Positions 25,983 to 33,246 of a stretch of 64,000 nt of DNA are shown here, in pieces (within the stretch, counting starts at the first letter, position 1; each line of letters opens with the position of its first letter). The translations under genes and the position numbers were made by a program. The DNA comes from Rhodobacter viridis. Lineage in GTDB: Bacteria; Pseudomonadota; Alphaproteobacteria; Rhodobacterales; Rhodobacteraceae. The notes beneath the pieces were generated by a model. That model saw nothing but the letters and a program-made list of their open reading frames with translations. It searched no databases and was not told the DNA's origin. The stretch spans positions 124,001 to 188,000 of the forward strand of contig NZ_QJTK01000005.1 of assembly GCF_003217355.1 (NCBI RefSeq), read 5' to 3'.

Positions 25983-26286
25983 CTGGCTGTCTCCCTGTCG
26001 GCTGTGGGGCTTTGCCCTCTTGCGACTCATTTTCTGACCGATTGGTCAGAGGAAAGAGGCCACGCTTCCCCGCCCCGGTCAATGGGGAATGGGGGGCTAT
26101 TGCAGCCCTTGGCGCCAAGGACACAGGCCATTGCCCGAATTTTGGGCGCGCAAACCGGCGGCTTGATCGGCGCAACCGATGCGGTTAGCGTCATGGCACC
26201 CGAGAAGGCGCCGAAGGCCCCCGGGCACCGGTTGACAGGGAAAATCCCGCGACCGGAACGGCAGAGCAGTCAAGGACGAGGCAGGC
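25983..26286. other. divergent promoter region of the pyrimidine locus
   Basis: This 304-bp region separates the amidohydrolase gene (minus) from a small helix-turn-helix gene (plus). It contains the CTGACC-GATT-GGTCAG inverted repeat at 26034-26049 and otherwise nothing I can name. Confidence 0.5.
26034..26049. promoter_or_regulatory. RutR-like operator
   Basis: CTGACC-GATT-GGTCAG is a perfect 6-bp inverted repeat with a 4-base spacer. The inner 14 bases match the known RutR consensus (TGACCAnnTGGTCA) except for one base. RutR is the TetR-family regulator of pyrimidine catabolism, and the site lies upstream of the amidohydrolase-dihydropyrimidinase-transporter unit. RutR itself is not encoded in this window. 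Confidence 0.6.
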
Positions 26287-26571
26287 ATGGAAGAGATGGA
26301 GAGCGACCTCTGGGAGGCGCTCGAACGCAGCGCAGCCTTTTTCGAGGGGGGCGCGGCCTTCGAGCCGATCCGGCAGGACCGCATCAACCCCGTGGATTTG
26401 CGGCGCAAGATGGGTCTGACGCAGGCGCAGATGGCGCCGATGATGGGCATGAGCCTGTCGGGCTATCGCAAATGGGAACAGGGCCAGCGCACGATCAGCG
26501 GCCCGGCCGCGGTGCTGCTGCGGGTGATCGAAACGGCCCCCGAGGCGGTCAAACAGGCGCTGGCGTCGTAA
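26287..26571 (+). CDS. small XRE-type helix-turn-helix regulator
   Basis: The 94-residue product starts at ATG 26287 after GACGAGGCAGGC. Its centre is an XRE/HigA-like helix-turn-helix (LRRKMGLTQAQMAPMMGMSLSGYRKWEQGQRTISGPA), followed by a helix LLRVIETAPEAVKQAL. Relatives are often antitoxins of HigBA/NadS-type pairs, but no toxin gene is adjacent: 304 bp upstream is gene-free and a dispersed repeat follows. It may be a stand-alone regulator, perhaps of the flanking pyrimidine genes, or an orphan antitoxin. The fold is clear, the role is not. Confidence 0.75.
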   Translation: MEEMESDLWEALERSAAFFEGGAAFEPIRQDRINPVDLRRKMGLTQAQMAPMMGMSLSGYRKWEQGQRTISGPAAVLLRVIETAPEAVKQALAS

Positions 26572-26590
26572 GATAAAGTCCCCCGCAAGG

Positions 26591-26810
26591 GTCGGGCGGA
26601 GAAGGAAAAGCACCGCTTTTCCCCGCCCGTTGGCGCAACCGCGGTTGCGGGACCGCCTCCACAAGCATGAACAGAGGGCAGCGCTCCGCCCCGGCGGGCG
26701 AGAAGCGCCCGCCTGTGGCGCGGGGCGGGCGCTGCCCGAGTGCCTTTGGGCCCTCGGGGGTCATGGGGCTGATGTGGCCCGTGTGACCTCGGCAATGGCC
26801 TCGGTCATGG
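26591..26810 (+). repeat. dispersed intergenic repeat, copy 1
   Basis: About 220 bp between two convergent genes, similar over its whole length to 33031-33238 (same orientation) and 60424-60640 (opposite). It contains a hairpin GGAAAAGC-ACC-GCTTTTCC (26604-26622) and a second one, GGCGGGCG-AGAAG-CGCCCGCC, and ends in a CCGAGG..ATTGC-type segment (read on the minus strand). Stem bases differ between copies but stay paired. Confidence 0.8.
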
Positions 26811-26852
26811 CAAAGGCGAGGCTTCCCGGTCCATGCCGGAAAGCCCGAAGCC

Positions 26853-28154
26853 TCACTTCCCGCTGGTGCTCGCCATCGGGTTGTTCGGATGCCCGGTCCA
26901 GTTCAGATAGTCGCTGACCGGCTTGCCGGTGCGCTGATCCAACTCGCCTTCGGACAGCTCGCGCATGGTGATGCAGTTCGTCGGGCAGACCTCGACACAG
27001 AGGTTGCAGGCGACGCATTCCTCTTCCTTCACCGTCACCGTGCGATCGGCCGCCATCGCGATCGCCTGATGCGAGGTGTCCTCGCAGACGATGTGGCAGC
27101 GGCCGCATTTGATGCAATCGTCCTGATTGATCGAGGCCTTGGTGGTGTAGTTGAGGTTCAGATACTGCCAGTCGGTCACCTTCGGCACGGCCCGGCCGAC
27201 AATCTCGCGCGTCTCGGTCAGGCCCTTGCGGTCCATGTAGTCCGACAGCCCCGAGATCATCTCTTCGACGATCTTGAAGCCATAGGTCATCACCGCGGTG
27301 CAGACCTGCACGTTCGAGGCGCCCAAGGCCATGAACTCGGCCGCATCGCGCCAGGTGGTGACGCCACCGATGCCCGAAATCGGCAAGCCCCGCGTGGCCG
27401 GGTTGCGGGCGATCTCGGCCACCATGTTCAGCGCGATCGGCTTCACCGCAGGGCCGCAATAGCCGCCATGGGTGCCAAAGCCGTCAATCGTCGGCTGCGG
27501 CGCGAACAGGTCCAGATCGACCGAGGTGATCGAGTTGATGGTGTTGATCAAGCTGACCGCATCCGCCCCGCCGCGTTTGGCGGCTTCCGCCGGTTTGCGG
27601 ATGTCCGAGATATTGGGCGTCAGCTTGACGATGCAGGGCATGCGCGAATGTTGCTTCACCCAGCGCGTCACCATTTCCACATATTCAGGCACCTGCCCCA
27701 CCGCCGCGCCCATGCCGCGCTCGGCCATGCCATGCGGGCAACCGAAGTTCAGCTCGACCCCGTCGGCCTCGGTTTCCTCGACGCGGGCAAGGATCGATTT
27801 CCAGCTGTCCTCATCGCAGGGCACCATCAGGCTGACAACGAGCGCGCGGTCCGGGCAATCGCGCTTGACCGATTTGATCTCGCGCAGGTTCACCTCCAAG
27901 GGCCGGTCGGTGATCAACTCGATGTTGTTGAGCCCCAGAAGCGTGCCATCCGGCCCGTGAATCGCGCCGTAGCGCGGCCCCGAGACGTTGACGACCGGCG
28001 GGCCATCGAGCCCGAGCGTCTTCCAGACGACGCCGCCCCAGCCCGCCTCGAAGGCGCGGCGCACGTTCACTTCCTTGTCGGTCGGCGGCGCCGAGGCGAG
28101 CCAGAACGGGTTCGGGGATTTGATGCCGAGGAATGTCGAAGTCAGGTCCGCCAT
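26853..28154 (-). CDS. preA: NAD-dependent dihydropyrimidine dehydrogenase, subunit PreA
   Basis: The 433-residue product has a dihydroorotate-dehydrogenase-like FMN barrel (MADLTSTFLGIKSPNPFWLA, LNFGCPHGMAERGMG with the catalytic-loop cysteine, TPNISDIRKPAEAAKRGGAD, SGIGGVTTWRDAAEFM) and a C-terminal pair of 4Fe-4S clusters (CIKCGRCHIVC and CVACNLCVEVCP). With PreT it reduces uracil and thymine to the dihydro forms using NADH, the first step of reductive pyrimidine degradation, in the cytoplasm. It starts one base after the preT stop, so the two are translated together. Length and motifs are standard. Confidence 0.94.
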   Translation of the reverse strand: MADLTSTFLGIKSPNPFWLASAPPTDKEVNVRRAFEAGWGGVVWKTLGLDGPPVVNVSGPRYGAIHGPDGTLLGLNNIELITDRPLEVNLREIKSVKRDCPDRALVVSLMVPCDEDSWKSILARVEETEADGVELNFGCPHGMAERGMGAAVGQVPEYVEMVTRWVKQHSRMPCIVKLTPNISDIRKPAEAAKRGGADAVSLINTINSITSVDLDLFAPQPTIDGFGTHGGYCGPAVKPIALNMVAEIARNPATRGLPISGIGGVTTWRDAAEFMALGASNVQVCTAVMTYGFKIVEEMISGLSDYMDRKGLTETREIVGRAVPKVTDWQYLNLNYTTKASINQDDCIKCGRCHIVCEDTSHQAIAMAADRTVTVKEEECVACNLCVEVCPTNCITMRELSEGELDQRTGKPVSDYLNWTGHPNNPMASTSGK

Positions 28155-28155
28155 C

Positions 28156-29487
28156 TCAGGCCCCCATCAGAAAAGCGTGGATGTCTTCGGCCGCGTCACG
28201 GCCCTGCGCGACGGCATTCACCGTCAGGTCTTCGCCGCCGGTGGCGCAATCGCCGCCCGCCCAGACATGCGAAAGCCCGGTGCGCCCCTGCGCGTCGATC
28301 TCGATCTTGCCGCCGGTGATCGTGAGACCCTCGGGCACCGGCCCCAGCGTCTGCCCGATGGCGGTGAAGATCTGATCGGCCTTGATGCGCAAGGTGTCGT
28401 CGAGCTGCACCAGCTTGCCGTCGCGCGTTTCGGTTCGGGCGAACTCGACCTCGTAGCCCTGCTCGTCCTTGCGGATCGCCACAGGCGCGGCATTCGGCAC
28501 GATCCGCACGCCATGCGTCTGCGCATGGTCCTGTTCATGCGCAGAGGCGGGCATCTCGGCCTGCGAGCGGCGATAGACGATGCTCGCGGTTTCCGCGCCC
28601 AGCAGTTTCGCCTGCACCGCCGCATCGACGGCCGTCATGCCGCCGCCGATCACCACGACGCGCCGCCCGACCGGAACCGTCGCCAGATCCTCGGCCTGAC
28701 GCAGATGCGCGATGAAGTCTGTCGCAGGCGTCGCAAATTCCGCGCCGGGGATCGTCAGCGCATTCACGCCCGCCAGCCCCATGCCGAGGAAGACCGCGTC
28801 ATGTTCCTTGAGCAGATCCGCGACCGAGCCGTTGCGGCCGAGCTTCCAGTTCTCCAGCACCGCAATGCCGCCGATCTGCAGCAGCCACGCCACTTCCTTC
28901 GCCGCAAAGCCGCCCGGCGCCTTGTAGGCGGCGATGCCATATTCATTCAGCCCGCCGGGCTTCAGCCGCGCATCATAGACGGTGACCTCGTGACCGAGCA
29001 TCGCCAGCCGATGCGCGCAGGCCAGACCCGCAGGCCCCGCCCCCACCACCGCCACAGACTTCTCTGTGCGCGGCGCGCGCGCGAAAGGATGCACGCCCGA
29101 GGCTTGCAGCGTGTCGGTGGCATAGCGCTGCAACGCGCCGATCTCGACCGGCTTGCCCTCGGCGGCCTCGCGCACGCAGGCGCCCTCGCACAGGGTTTCG
29201 GTCGGACAGACCCGGGCACACATGCCGCCCATGATATTCTGCGACAGGATCGTCTTCGCCGCGGCTTCCGGCGTTCCGGTCAGGATCTGCCGGATGAAGA
29301 GCGGCACATCGATGTCGGACGGGCAGGCCGTGGTGCACGGCGCCTCGGCACAGAAGTAGCAGCGCGCCGCGGCCACCTGTGCCTGATGCGCCGTCAGCGG
29401 CGGGGCGACATCGGCAAAGGCCTCGCAATAATCTGCAGGCGGTAGACGCCCGGGATGCACCCCGGGCCGGAACTGGCTTGTGGTCAC
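28156..29487 (-). CDS. preT: NAD-dependent dihydropyrimidine dehydrogenase, subunit PreT
   Basis: GTG 29487 lies six bases after GGGAGGT. The 443-residue protein has an N-terminal glutamate-synthase-small-subunit-like iron-sulfur domain (CYFCAEAPCTTACP, CARVCPTETLCEGACVRE), then FAD-binding VAVVGAGPAGLACAHRLA and NAD-binding RVVVIGGGMTAVDAAVQAK. It passes electrons from NADH through FAD and iron-sulfur centres to PreA. It is the promoter-proximal gene of preTA; the region upstream is shared with the puc control region and points the other way. Confidence 0.94.
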   Translation of the reverse strand: MTTSQFRPGVHPGRLPPADYCEAFADVAPPLTAHQAQVAAARCYFCAEAPCTTACPSDIDVPLFIRQILTGTPEAAAKTILSQNIMGGMCARVCPTETLCEGACVREAAEGKPVEIGALQRYATDTLQASGVHPFARAPRTEKSVAVVGAGPAGLACAHRLAMLGHEVTVYDARLKPGGLNEYGIAAYKAPGGFAAKEVAWLLQIGGIAVLENWKLGRNGSVADLLKEHDAVFLGMGLAGVNALTIPGAEFATPATDFIAHLRQAEDLATVPVGRRVVVIGGGMTAVDAAVQAKLLGAETASIVYRRSQAEMPASAHEQDHAQTHGVRIVPNAAPVAIRKDEQGYEVEFARTETRDGKLVQLDDTLRIKADQIFTAIGQTLGPVPEGLTITGGKIEIDAQGRTGLSHVWAGGDCATGGEDLTVNAVAQGRDAAEDIHAFLMGA

Positions 29488-29890
29488 GAAAGACCTCCCT
29501 GGCTTTTGTTATTGTCCTTGAGGCTGCCACGATCCGAATTTTTATCAATAGGTAAAATACGCGATCCGCACGACGGACGCATTCTGGCCGGGCATCTGCC
29601 CAACGAATGGGCGCGACATGGCGCGGATCGGGGTGGAGATTCGGCGAGACGGCGCAAATCGGCCTTGGAGACCGAAGATTCGGCGCAGATTCGGCCAAGG
29701 ATTCGGGCTGGAATGCTGCAAACTGCGTCAAACAGGCGAGGTGGGAAGCCGCCCGAACGGTTTCAAGACCTCACGGCCGATAAATTCGGCGCGACATTTC
29801 GACCTAAAGATTTCGGTTGCCTGCGACAGGCCGTCCAACCCCGGACCCGGGCCGGATAGCTGCAATCTGCGACAGCCTAACGCAGTTTAA

Positions 29891-29908
29891 TGTACATCTG
29901 ATTTGACA
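29891..29908. promoter_or_regulatory. distal CrtJ/PpsR-type palindrome
   Basis: TGT-N12-ACA at 29891-29908. A second site lies exactly 242 bp downstream. Cooperative binding of CrtJ to two distant puc sites about 240 bp apart is known in Rhodobacter capsulatus, and the spacing here agrees. Confidence 0.75.
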
Positions 29909-30132
29909 CTTTGGGTCAGACCCCCTCTCCGGGACCTCCGCATCCTGCCTCTCGCAAGACCGCCGCGATGCGGAAACACCCTTTGCAAATTGACCCTTGC
30001 GCCCTGTCGCACCCCCTTGCCGCAGGGTCTGACGAGGCCCTCGACTCTGCCCCGGAATCAGAAAAATATGCGTCTGGAACACCTGTTTTTCTTGAGCTTT
30101 TGCGCCGGGCGGGGTGGCCGAATTTGCCGCAG

Positions 30133-30150
30133 TGTCAGCCCGACTTTACA
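30133..30150. promoter_or_regulatory. proximal CrtJ/PpsR-type palindrome at the puc promoter
   Basis: TGT-N12-ACA at 30133-30150, directly before the proposed -35 box. Binding of the aerobic repressor here would block RNA polymerase, matching oxygen repression of LH2 synthesis. Confidence 0.78.
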
Positions 30151-30151
30151 C

Positions 30152-30180
30152 TTGATTGCCGACACTTGGGCTCCCATAGT
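30152..30180 (+). promoter_or_regulatory. probable puc promoter
   Basis: TTGATT (30152-30157) and CATAGT (30175-30180) are spaced by 17 bp, directly after the proximal palindrome. A start near 30187 would give a leader of about 115 bases before pucB. The boxes are weak matches, as expected for an activator-dependent promoter. Confidence 0.5.
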
Positions 30181-30303
30181 GCATCTCACGAGGTCGGATC
30201 ACAGACGGTCCGGCAGCGGGGGGGCGCTGAAACGGAGCTCGAACTTAACCGAGAGAGTTCCATCAACGTTCCCAATGATCCCAGTTTTGGAGGATTCGGG
30301 ACA

Positions 30304-30453
30304 ATGACTGACGATAAAGCTGGGCCGAGCGGCCTGTCGCTGAAAGAAGCTGAAGAAATCCACAGCTACCTGATCGATGGCACCCGTGTGTTCGGGGCGA
30401 TGGCGCTTGTTGCGCACATCCTCTCGGCCATCGCCACGCCGTGGCTCGGGTAA
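30304..30453 (+). CDS. pucB: light-harvesting complex 2 (B800-850) beta polypeptide
   Basis: The 49-residue product ([20 protein letters not shown] at the start) is the LH2 beta apoprotein. The single transmembrane helix ([20 protein letters not shown]) contains the histidine that binds B850 bacteriochlorophyll, and the upstream histidine in EEIHSY is conserved. Ribosome site GGAGG lies 10 bases before the ATG. It pairs with PucA in the intracytoplasmic membrane to absorb light and pass energy to LH1 and the reaction centre. pucA follows after 20 bp. Confidence 0.97.
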   Translation: MTDDKAGPSGLSLKEAEEIHSYLIDGTRVFGAMALVAHILSAIATPWLG

Positions 30454-30473
30454 TCGGGTAGAGGAGAGATACA

Positions 30474-30656
30474 ATGAACAACGCCAAAATCTGGACCGTC
30501 GTCAAACCCTCGACCGGTATCCCGCTGATCCTCGGCGCCGTTGCCGTGACCGCCCTCGTGCTGCATGCTGGCCTGATGGCCAACACCACCTGGTTCTCGG
30601 CCTACTGGAATGGCAACCCGATGGCGACCGTCGTCGCTGTTGCGCCGGCTCAGTAA
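30474..30656 (+). CDS. pucA: light-harvesting complex 2 (B800-850) alpha polypeptide
   Basis: The 60-residue product starts MNNAKIWTVVKPSTGIPLIL and has one membrane helix with the B850-liganding histidine in TALVLHAGLM, then the periplasmic WFSAYWNGN tail. The N-terminal methionine region forms the B800 site in known LH2 structures. A GAGGAGAG ribosome site precedes the ATG, stronger than that of pucB. A stable hairpin follows in the pucA-pucC gap, expected to protect and raise pucBA mRNA over the downstream genes. Confidence 0.97.
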   Translation: MNNAKIWTVVKPSTGIPLILGAVAVTALVLHAGLMANTTWFSAYWNGNPMATVVAVAPAQ

Positions 30657-30669
30657 TCTGCTGACCTTT

Positions 30670-30697
30670 GGGCCCACCGGCACCCGTCGGTGGGCCC
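30670..30697 (+). terminator. pucA-pucC intercistronic hairpin
   Basis: GGGCCCACCG and CGGTGGGCCC pair perfectly around GCACCCGT, 13 bp after the pucA stop. It is followed by ATTCCCTCC, not a U run, so it more likely blocks 3' exonucleases and gives partial termination; this would produce the abundant short pucBA message known for this operon. Confidence 0.8.
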
Positions 30698-30752
30698 ATT
30701 CCCTCCGGGGCTGAGCCCCTCGCACTTTCTCTCTCCGACGGGCGGCTGGACT

Positions 30753-32141
30753 ATGGGCTACCGTGCTTTTGCTCTGAAGAACCTGGCGCGGCACGCTCCG
30801 AAGTACCTGCCATTCGCCGATGTGGCCAGTGAAGAGGTTCCGCTCTCGCGGTTGCTGCGACTGTCGCTCTTTCAGATCACCGTCGGGATGACCATGACCC
30901 TGCTCGCGGGCACCCTCAACCGGGTGATGATCGTCGAGCTCGCGGTTCCGGCCTCCCTCGTCTCCGTGATGCTGGCGATGCCGATGCTGTTCGCACCCTT
31001 CCGCACGCTGATCGGCTTCAAATCCGACACCCACAAGTCGGCTCTGGGGCTGCGTCGCGCACCCTGGATCTGGAAGGGGACGATTTATCAATTCGGCGGT
31101 TTCGCCATCATGCCTTTCGCGCTTCTGGTGCTGTCCGGGTTCGGGGAATCCGTCGATGCGCCGCGCTGGATCGGGATGAGTGCGGCCGCGCTTGCCTTCC
31201 TCCTCGTGGGGGCCGGTGTCCACATCGTCCAGACCGCGGGTCTGGCCCTTGCCACCGACCTCGTCGAGGAGGAAGACCAACCGAAGGTTGTCGGCCTCAT
31301 GTATGTGATGCTGCTCTTCGGCATGGTTGTCAGTGCGCTCACCTATGGGGCGCTTCTGGCGGACTACACCCCGGGGCGCCTGATTCAGGTGATCCAGGGC
31401 ACTGCGTTGATGAGTGTCGTGTTGAACATGGCGGCGATGTGGAAGCAGGAAGCTGTCAGCCGGGAACGCGCCCGGCAGATGGAGGAGGCGCAGAACCCGA
31501 GCTTCAAGGAAGCCATGAGCCTCCTTCTGGCCCGACCGGGGATGCTGTCCTTGCTGACTGTCATCGCGCTGGGAACCTTCGGCTTCGGTATGGCCGATGT
31601 GTTGCTCGAACCCTACGGAGGTCAGGCGCTGCACCTGACCGTCGGAGAGACGACGAAACTGACCGCGCTCTTTGCGTTCGGGACGCTTATCGGCTTCGGT
31701 ATGGCGTCTCGTGTGCTGGGGAACGGGGCAAGGCCGATGCCTCTGGCGATGCTTGGTGCATTGATCGGGGTGCCGGGGTTTGCTGCCATCATTCTGTCTT
31801 CGTTGATCAGCCAGGGCGGTATCTGGTTGTTCCTCGCGGGCACCTTTGCCATCGGTCTTGGCATCGGCCTGTTCGGCCACGCCACGCTGACGGCGACCAT
31901 GCGCACTGCGCCTGCCGATCGGATCGGGCTGGCGCTGGGGGCCTGGGGTGCGGTGCAGGCGACAGCCGCCGGTGTTGGCGTCGCGCTTGCAGGGGTGGTT
32001 CGGGACGGCTTGGTTGCCTTGCCGGGGGCCTTCGGGGCCGGTGTGGCAGGGCCTTATAATACGGTGTTCGCTCTTGAAGCCGTGCTCTTGATCGTGGCCA
32101 TCGCCTTTGCCGTTCCGCTGGCAAGGCGCGGCAAACGTTGA
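30753..32141 (+). CDS. pucC: PucC, LH2 assembly / bacteriochlorophyll delivery protein
   Basis: ATG 30753 gives MGYRAFALKNLARHAPKYLP, the conserved start; the frame upstream overlaps the intercistronic hairpin. The 462-residue protein is a major-facilitator-like membrane protein with about twelve helices, of the PucC/LhaA/BchD-delivery family: PMLFAPFRTLIGFKSDTHKS and LRRAPWIWKGTIYQFGGFA are typical. It is needed for LH2 accumulation and expression, probably by handing bacteriochlorophyll to nascent apoproteins. It follows pucBA in the same operon. Confidence 0.94.
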   Translation: MGYRAFALKNLARHAPKYLPFADVASEEVPLSRLLRLSLFQITVGMTMTLLAGTLNRVMIVELAVPASLVSVMLAMPMLFAPFRTLIGFKSDTHKSALGLRRAPWIWKGTIYQFGGFAIMPFALLVLSGFGESVDAPRWIGMSAAALAFLLVGAGVHIVQTAGLALATDLVEEEDQPKVVGLMYVMLLFGMVVSALTYGALLADYTPGRLIQVIQGTALMSVVLNMAAMWKQEAVSRERARQMEEAQNPSFKEAMSLLLARPGMLSLLTVIALGTFGFGMADVLLEPYGGQALHLTVGETTKLTALFAFGTLIGFGMASRVLGNGARPMPLAMLGALIGVPGFAAIILSSLISQGGIWLFLAGTFAIGLGIGLFGHATLTATMRTAPADRIGLALGAWGAVQATAAGVGVALAGVVRDGLVALPGAFGAGVAGPYNTVFALEAVLLIVAIAFAVPLARRGKR

Positions 32142-32202
32142 GGACTGGAGCGGGCGAACCCGAGACGTGACTGAAGAATGCCCTTGAACCCGAGGAGGAT
32201 GC

Positions 32203-32901
32203 ATGACGACGGTGATCACACGGCTTTATGCCGATGAAAACACGGCTTGCGACATCGCAAGACAACTGAAAAGTGAAGGTATTCCGAAACGCGCTCTGAA
32301 GGTCGTCGTCGCCGACGGCAAGAAGGGTGCTGCCTTGGCCGAAGCCCTCAAGTCCGCCGGCGTGCATCCCAGCGCGGCTGCGGGCTATGCCGAACGTGTC
32401 GCCGGCGGCGCTGCCGCGCTCGTGGCGAAAGTCAACTACAAGCCGCTCGGCGCGGCGAAACTCGTGCGCGCCATCACTGCTCGCGCAGCGGTGGTCGCGG
32501 TCGAGAACGCAACCGAAGAGTTCACCTGTGAGGACGCATCTGAAATGACTGACAACATCATGAAAGACCACCGGCACATCTTCCTGCCGCAACCCGTCAA
32601 GGCCGACGAAAAACCCGGCGCCTTCTCGGAACGGTTTGGCTGGAAACTTCTGCTCGACACCCCGCGCAAGAAGAACGTCTACGAAGGCACGAAGTTCATG
32701 TCGCAAGACTTCTGGCCGACCCCGCTGGTGAAAACCACCGAGCCGAAGGTCAAACTGCTGCCGGCCGACGCCCCGCCGCAATCGGCGAAGTTCTGGAAGG
32801 CTCCGCTCCTGAAGGACACCCCGCGTCAATCGAACGTGATCCCGGGCGACTTCCTGCCCTTCTCGAACACCTTCGGTCTCGCGACCATTCAGCGTCGCTG
32901 A
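32203..32901 (+). CDS. pucE: PucDE, includes the 14-kDa LH2 gamma polypeptide
   Basis: One uninterrupted 232-residue frame begins at ATG 32203 after GGAGGATGC. Residues 1-110 (TTVITRLYADENTACDIARQ, then Ala-rich helices) correspond to what has been called PucD; residues from Met 115 (ATG 32545, MTDNIMKDHRHIFLPQPVKA) to the end make a 118-residue, ~13-kDa protein matching the LH2 gamma polypeptide PucE. The PucE part repeats SAKFWKAPLLKDTPRQSNV-like segments: KLLLDTPRKKNVYEGTKFMS is similar to APLLKDTPRQSNVIPGDF. PucE could come from internal initiation (GAGGA 10-14 bases upstream of 32545) or by cleavage. Confidence 0.88.
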   Translation: MTTVITRLYADENTACDIARQLKSEGIPKRALKVVVADGKKGAALAEALKSAGVHPSAAAGYAERVAGGAAALVAKVNYKPLGAAKLVRAITARAAVVAVENATEEFTCEDASEMTDNIMKDHRHIFLPQPVKADEKPGAFSERFGWKLLLDTPRKKNVYEGTKFMSQDFWPTPLVKTTEPKVKLLPADAPPQSAKFWKAPLLKDTPRQSNVIPGDFLPFSNTFGLATIQRR

Positions 32902-32910
32902 TCACTGACA

Positions 32911-32993
32911 AGGGGCGGCATTGACCGCCCCTGCACTCCTCGGGTTGCGCCCGTCTGATCGCCCTTCCCCGGAAGGTCCGATCAGGCGGGCGC
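32911..32993 (+). terminator. two tandem hairpins ending the puc operon
   Basis: The first hairpin (32911-32932, AGGGGCGG with CCGCCCCT) has no U run. The second (32947-32993) pairs GCGCCCG and CTGATCG with CGATCAG and CGGGCGC, and is followed by CTTTTATTT, a proper intrinsic terminator. Confidence 0.8.
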
Positions 32994-33030
32994 CTTTTAT
33001 TTCGGCCCCCCTGCCCTGCTGCGTTGTCCT

Positions 33031-33238
33031 CGGGCGGACAAGAAAACGCATCGCGTTTTCCCGCCCGTCGCGGGCCGGTCGACACAGGACCGCATCCATC
33101 AAGAACAACAGAGGACAGCGCCCGTCCCGGCGGGCGAGAAGCGCCCGCCATGGGCGGGGCGGGCGCTGGCCGAGTGCCTGAAGCACTCGGCGGTCATCGG
33201 GCATCTGATGCGCTCGGCCTCGGCGATGGCCTCGGCCA
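33031..33238 (+). repeat. dispersed intergenic repeat, copy 2
   Basis: About 208 bp between the convergent pucDE and cysA genes, homologous to copies at 26591 and 60424. Its first hairpin is GAAAACGC-ATC-GCGTTTTC (33042-33060), perfectly paired though the bases differ from copy 1. The second hairpin GGCGGGCG-AGAAG-CGCCCGCC is unchanged. Confidence 0.8.
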
Positions 33239-33246
33239 AACGCCCC

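Larger units (their letters stand above)
29488..30303. other. 816-bp divergent control region between preT and puc
   Basis: No convincing gene lies here, although frames of up to 180 codons run through it into pucB. It holds two TGT-N12-ACA palindromes (29891, 30133), a likely puc promoter (30152-30180), and a stretch at 29637-29710 with four GATTCGG words. The pucB leader of roughly 115 bases begins near 30187. The preT promoter must lie at the left end, around the AT-rich 29540-29560. Confidence 0.7.

Noticed and set aside
26287-26571. toxin-antitoxin pair
   Set aside because: The XRE-type protein looks like an antitoxin, but no toxin-sized gene adjoins on either side.
29637-29710. four GATTCGG words within 75 bp
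   Set aside because: Irregular spacing and no symmetry; may be chance or decayed sequence, not listed as a repeat.
29911-30453. 180-codon frame running into pucB
   Set aside because: Covers the puc promoter and leader with both control palindromes; only the last 49 codons (pucB) are conserved protein.
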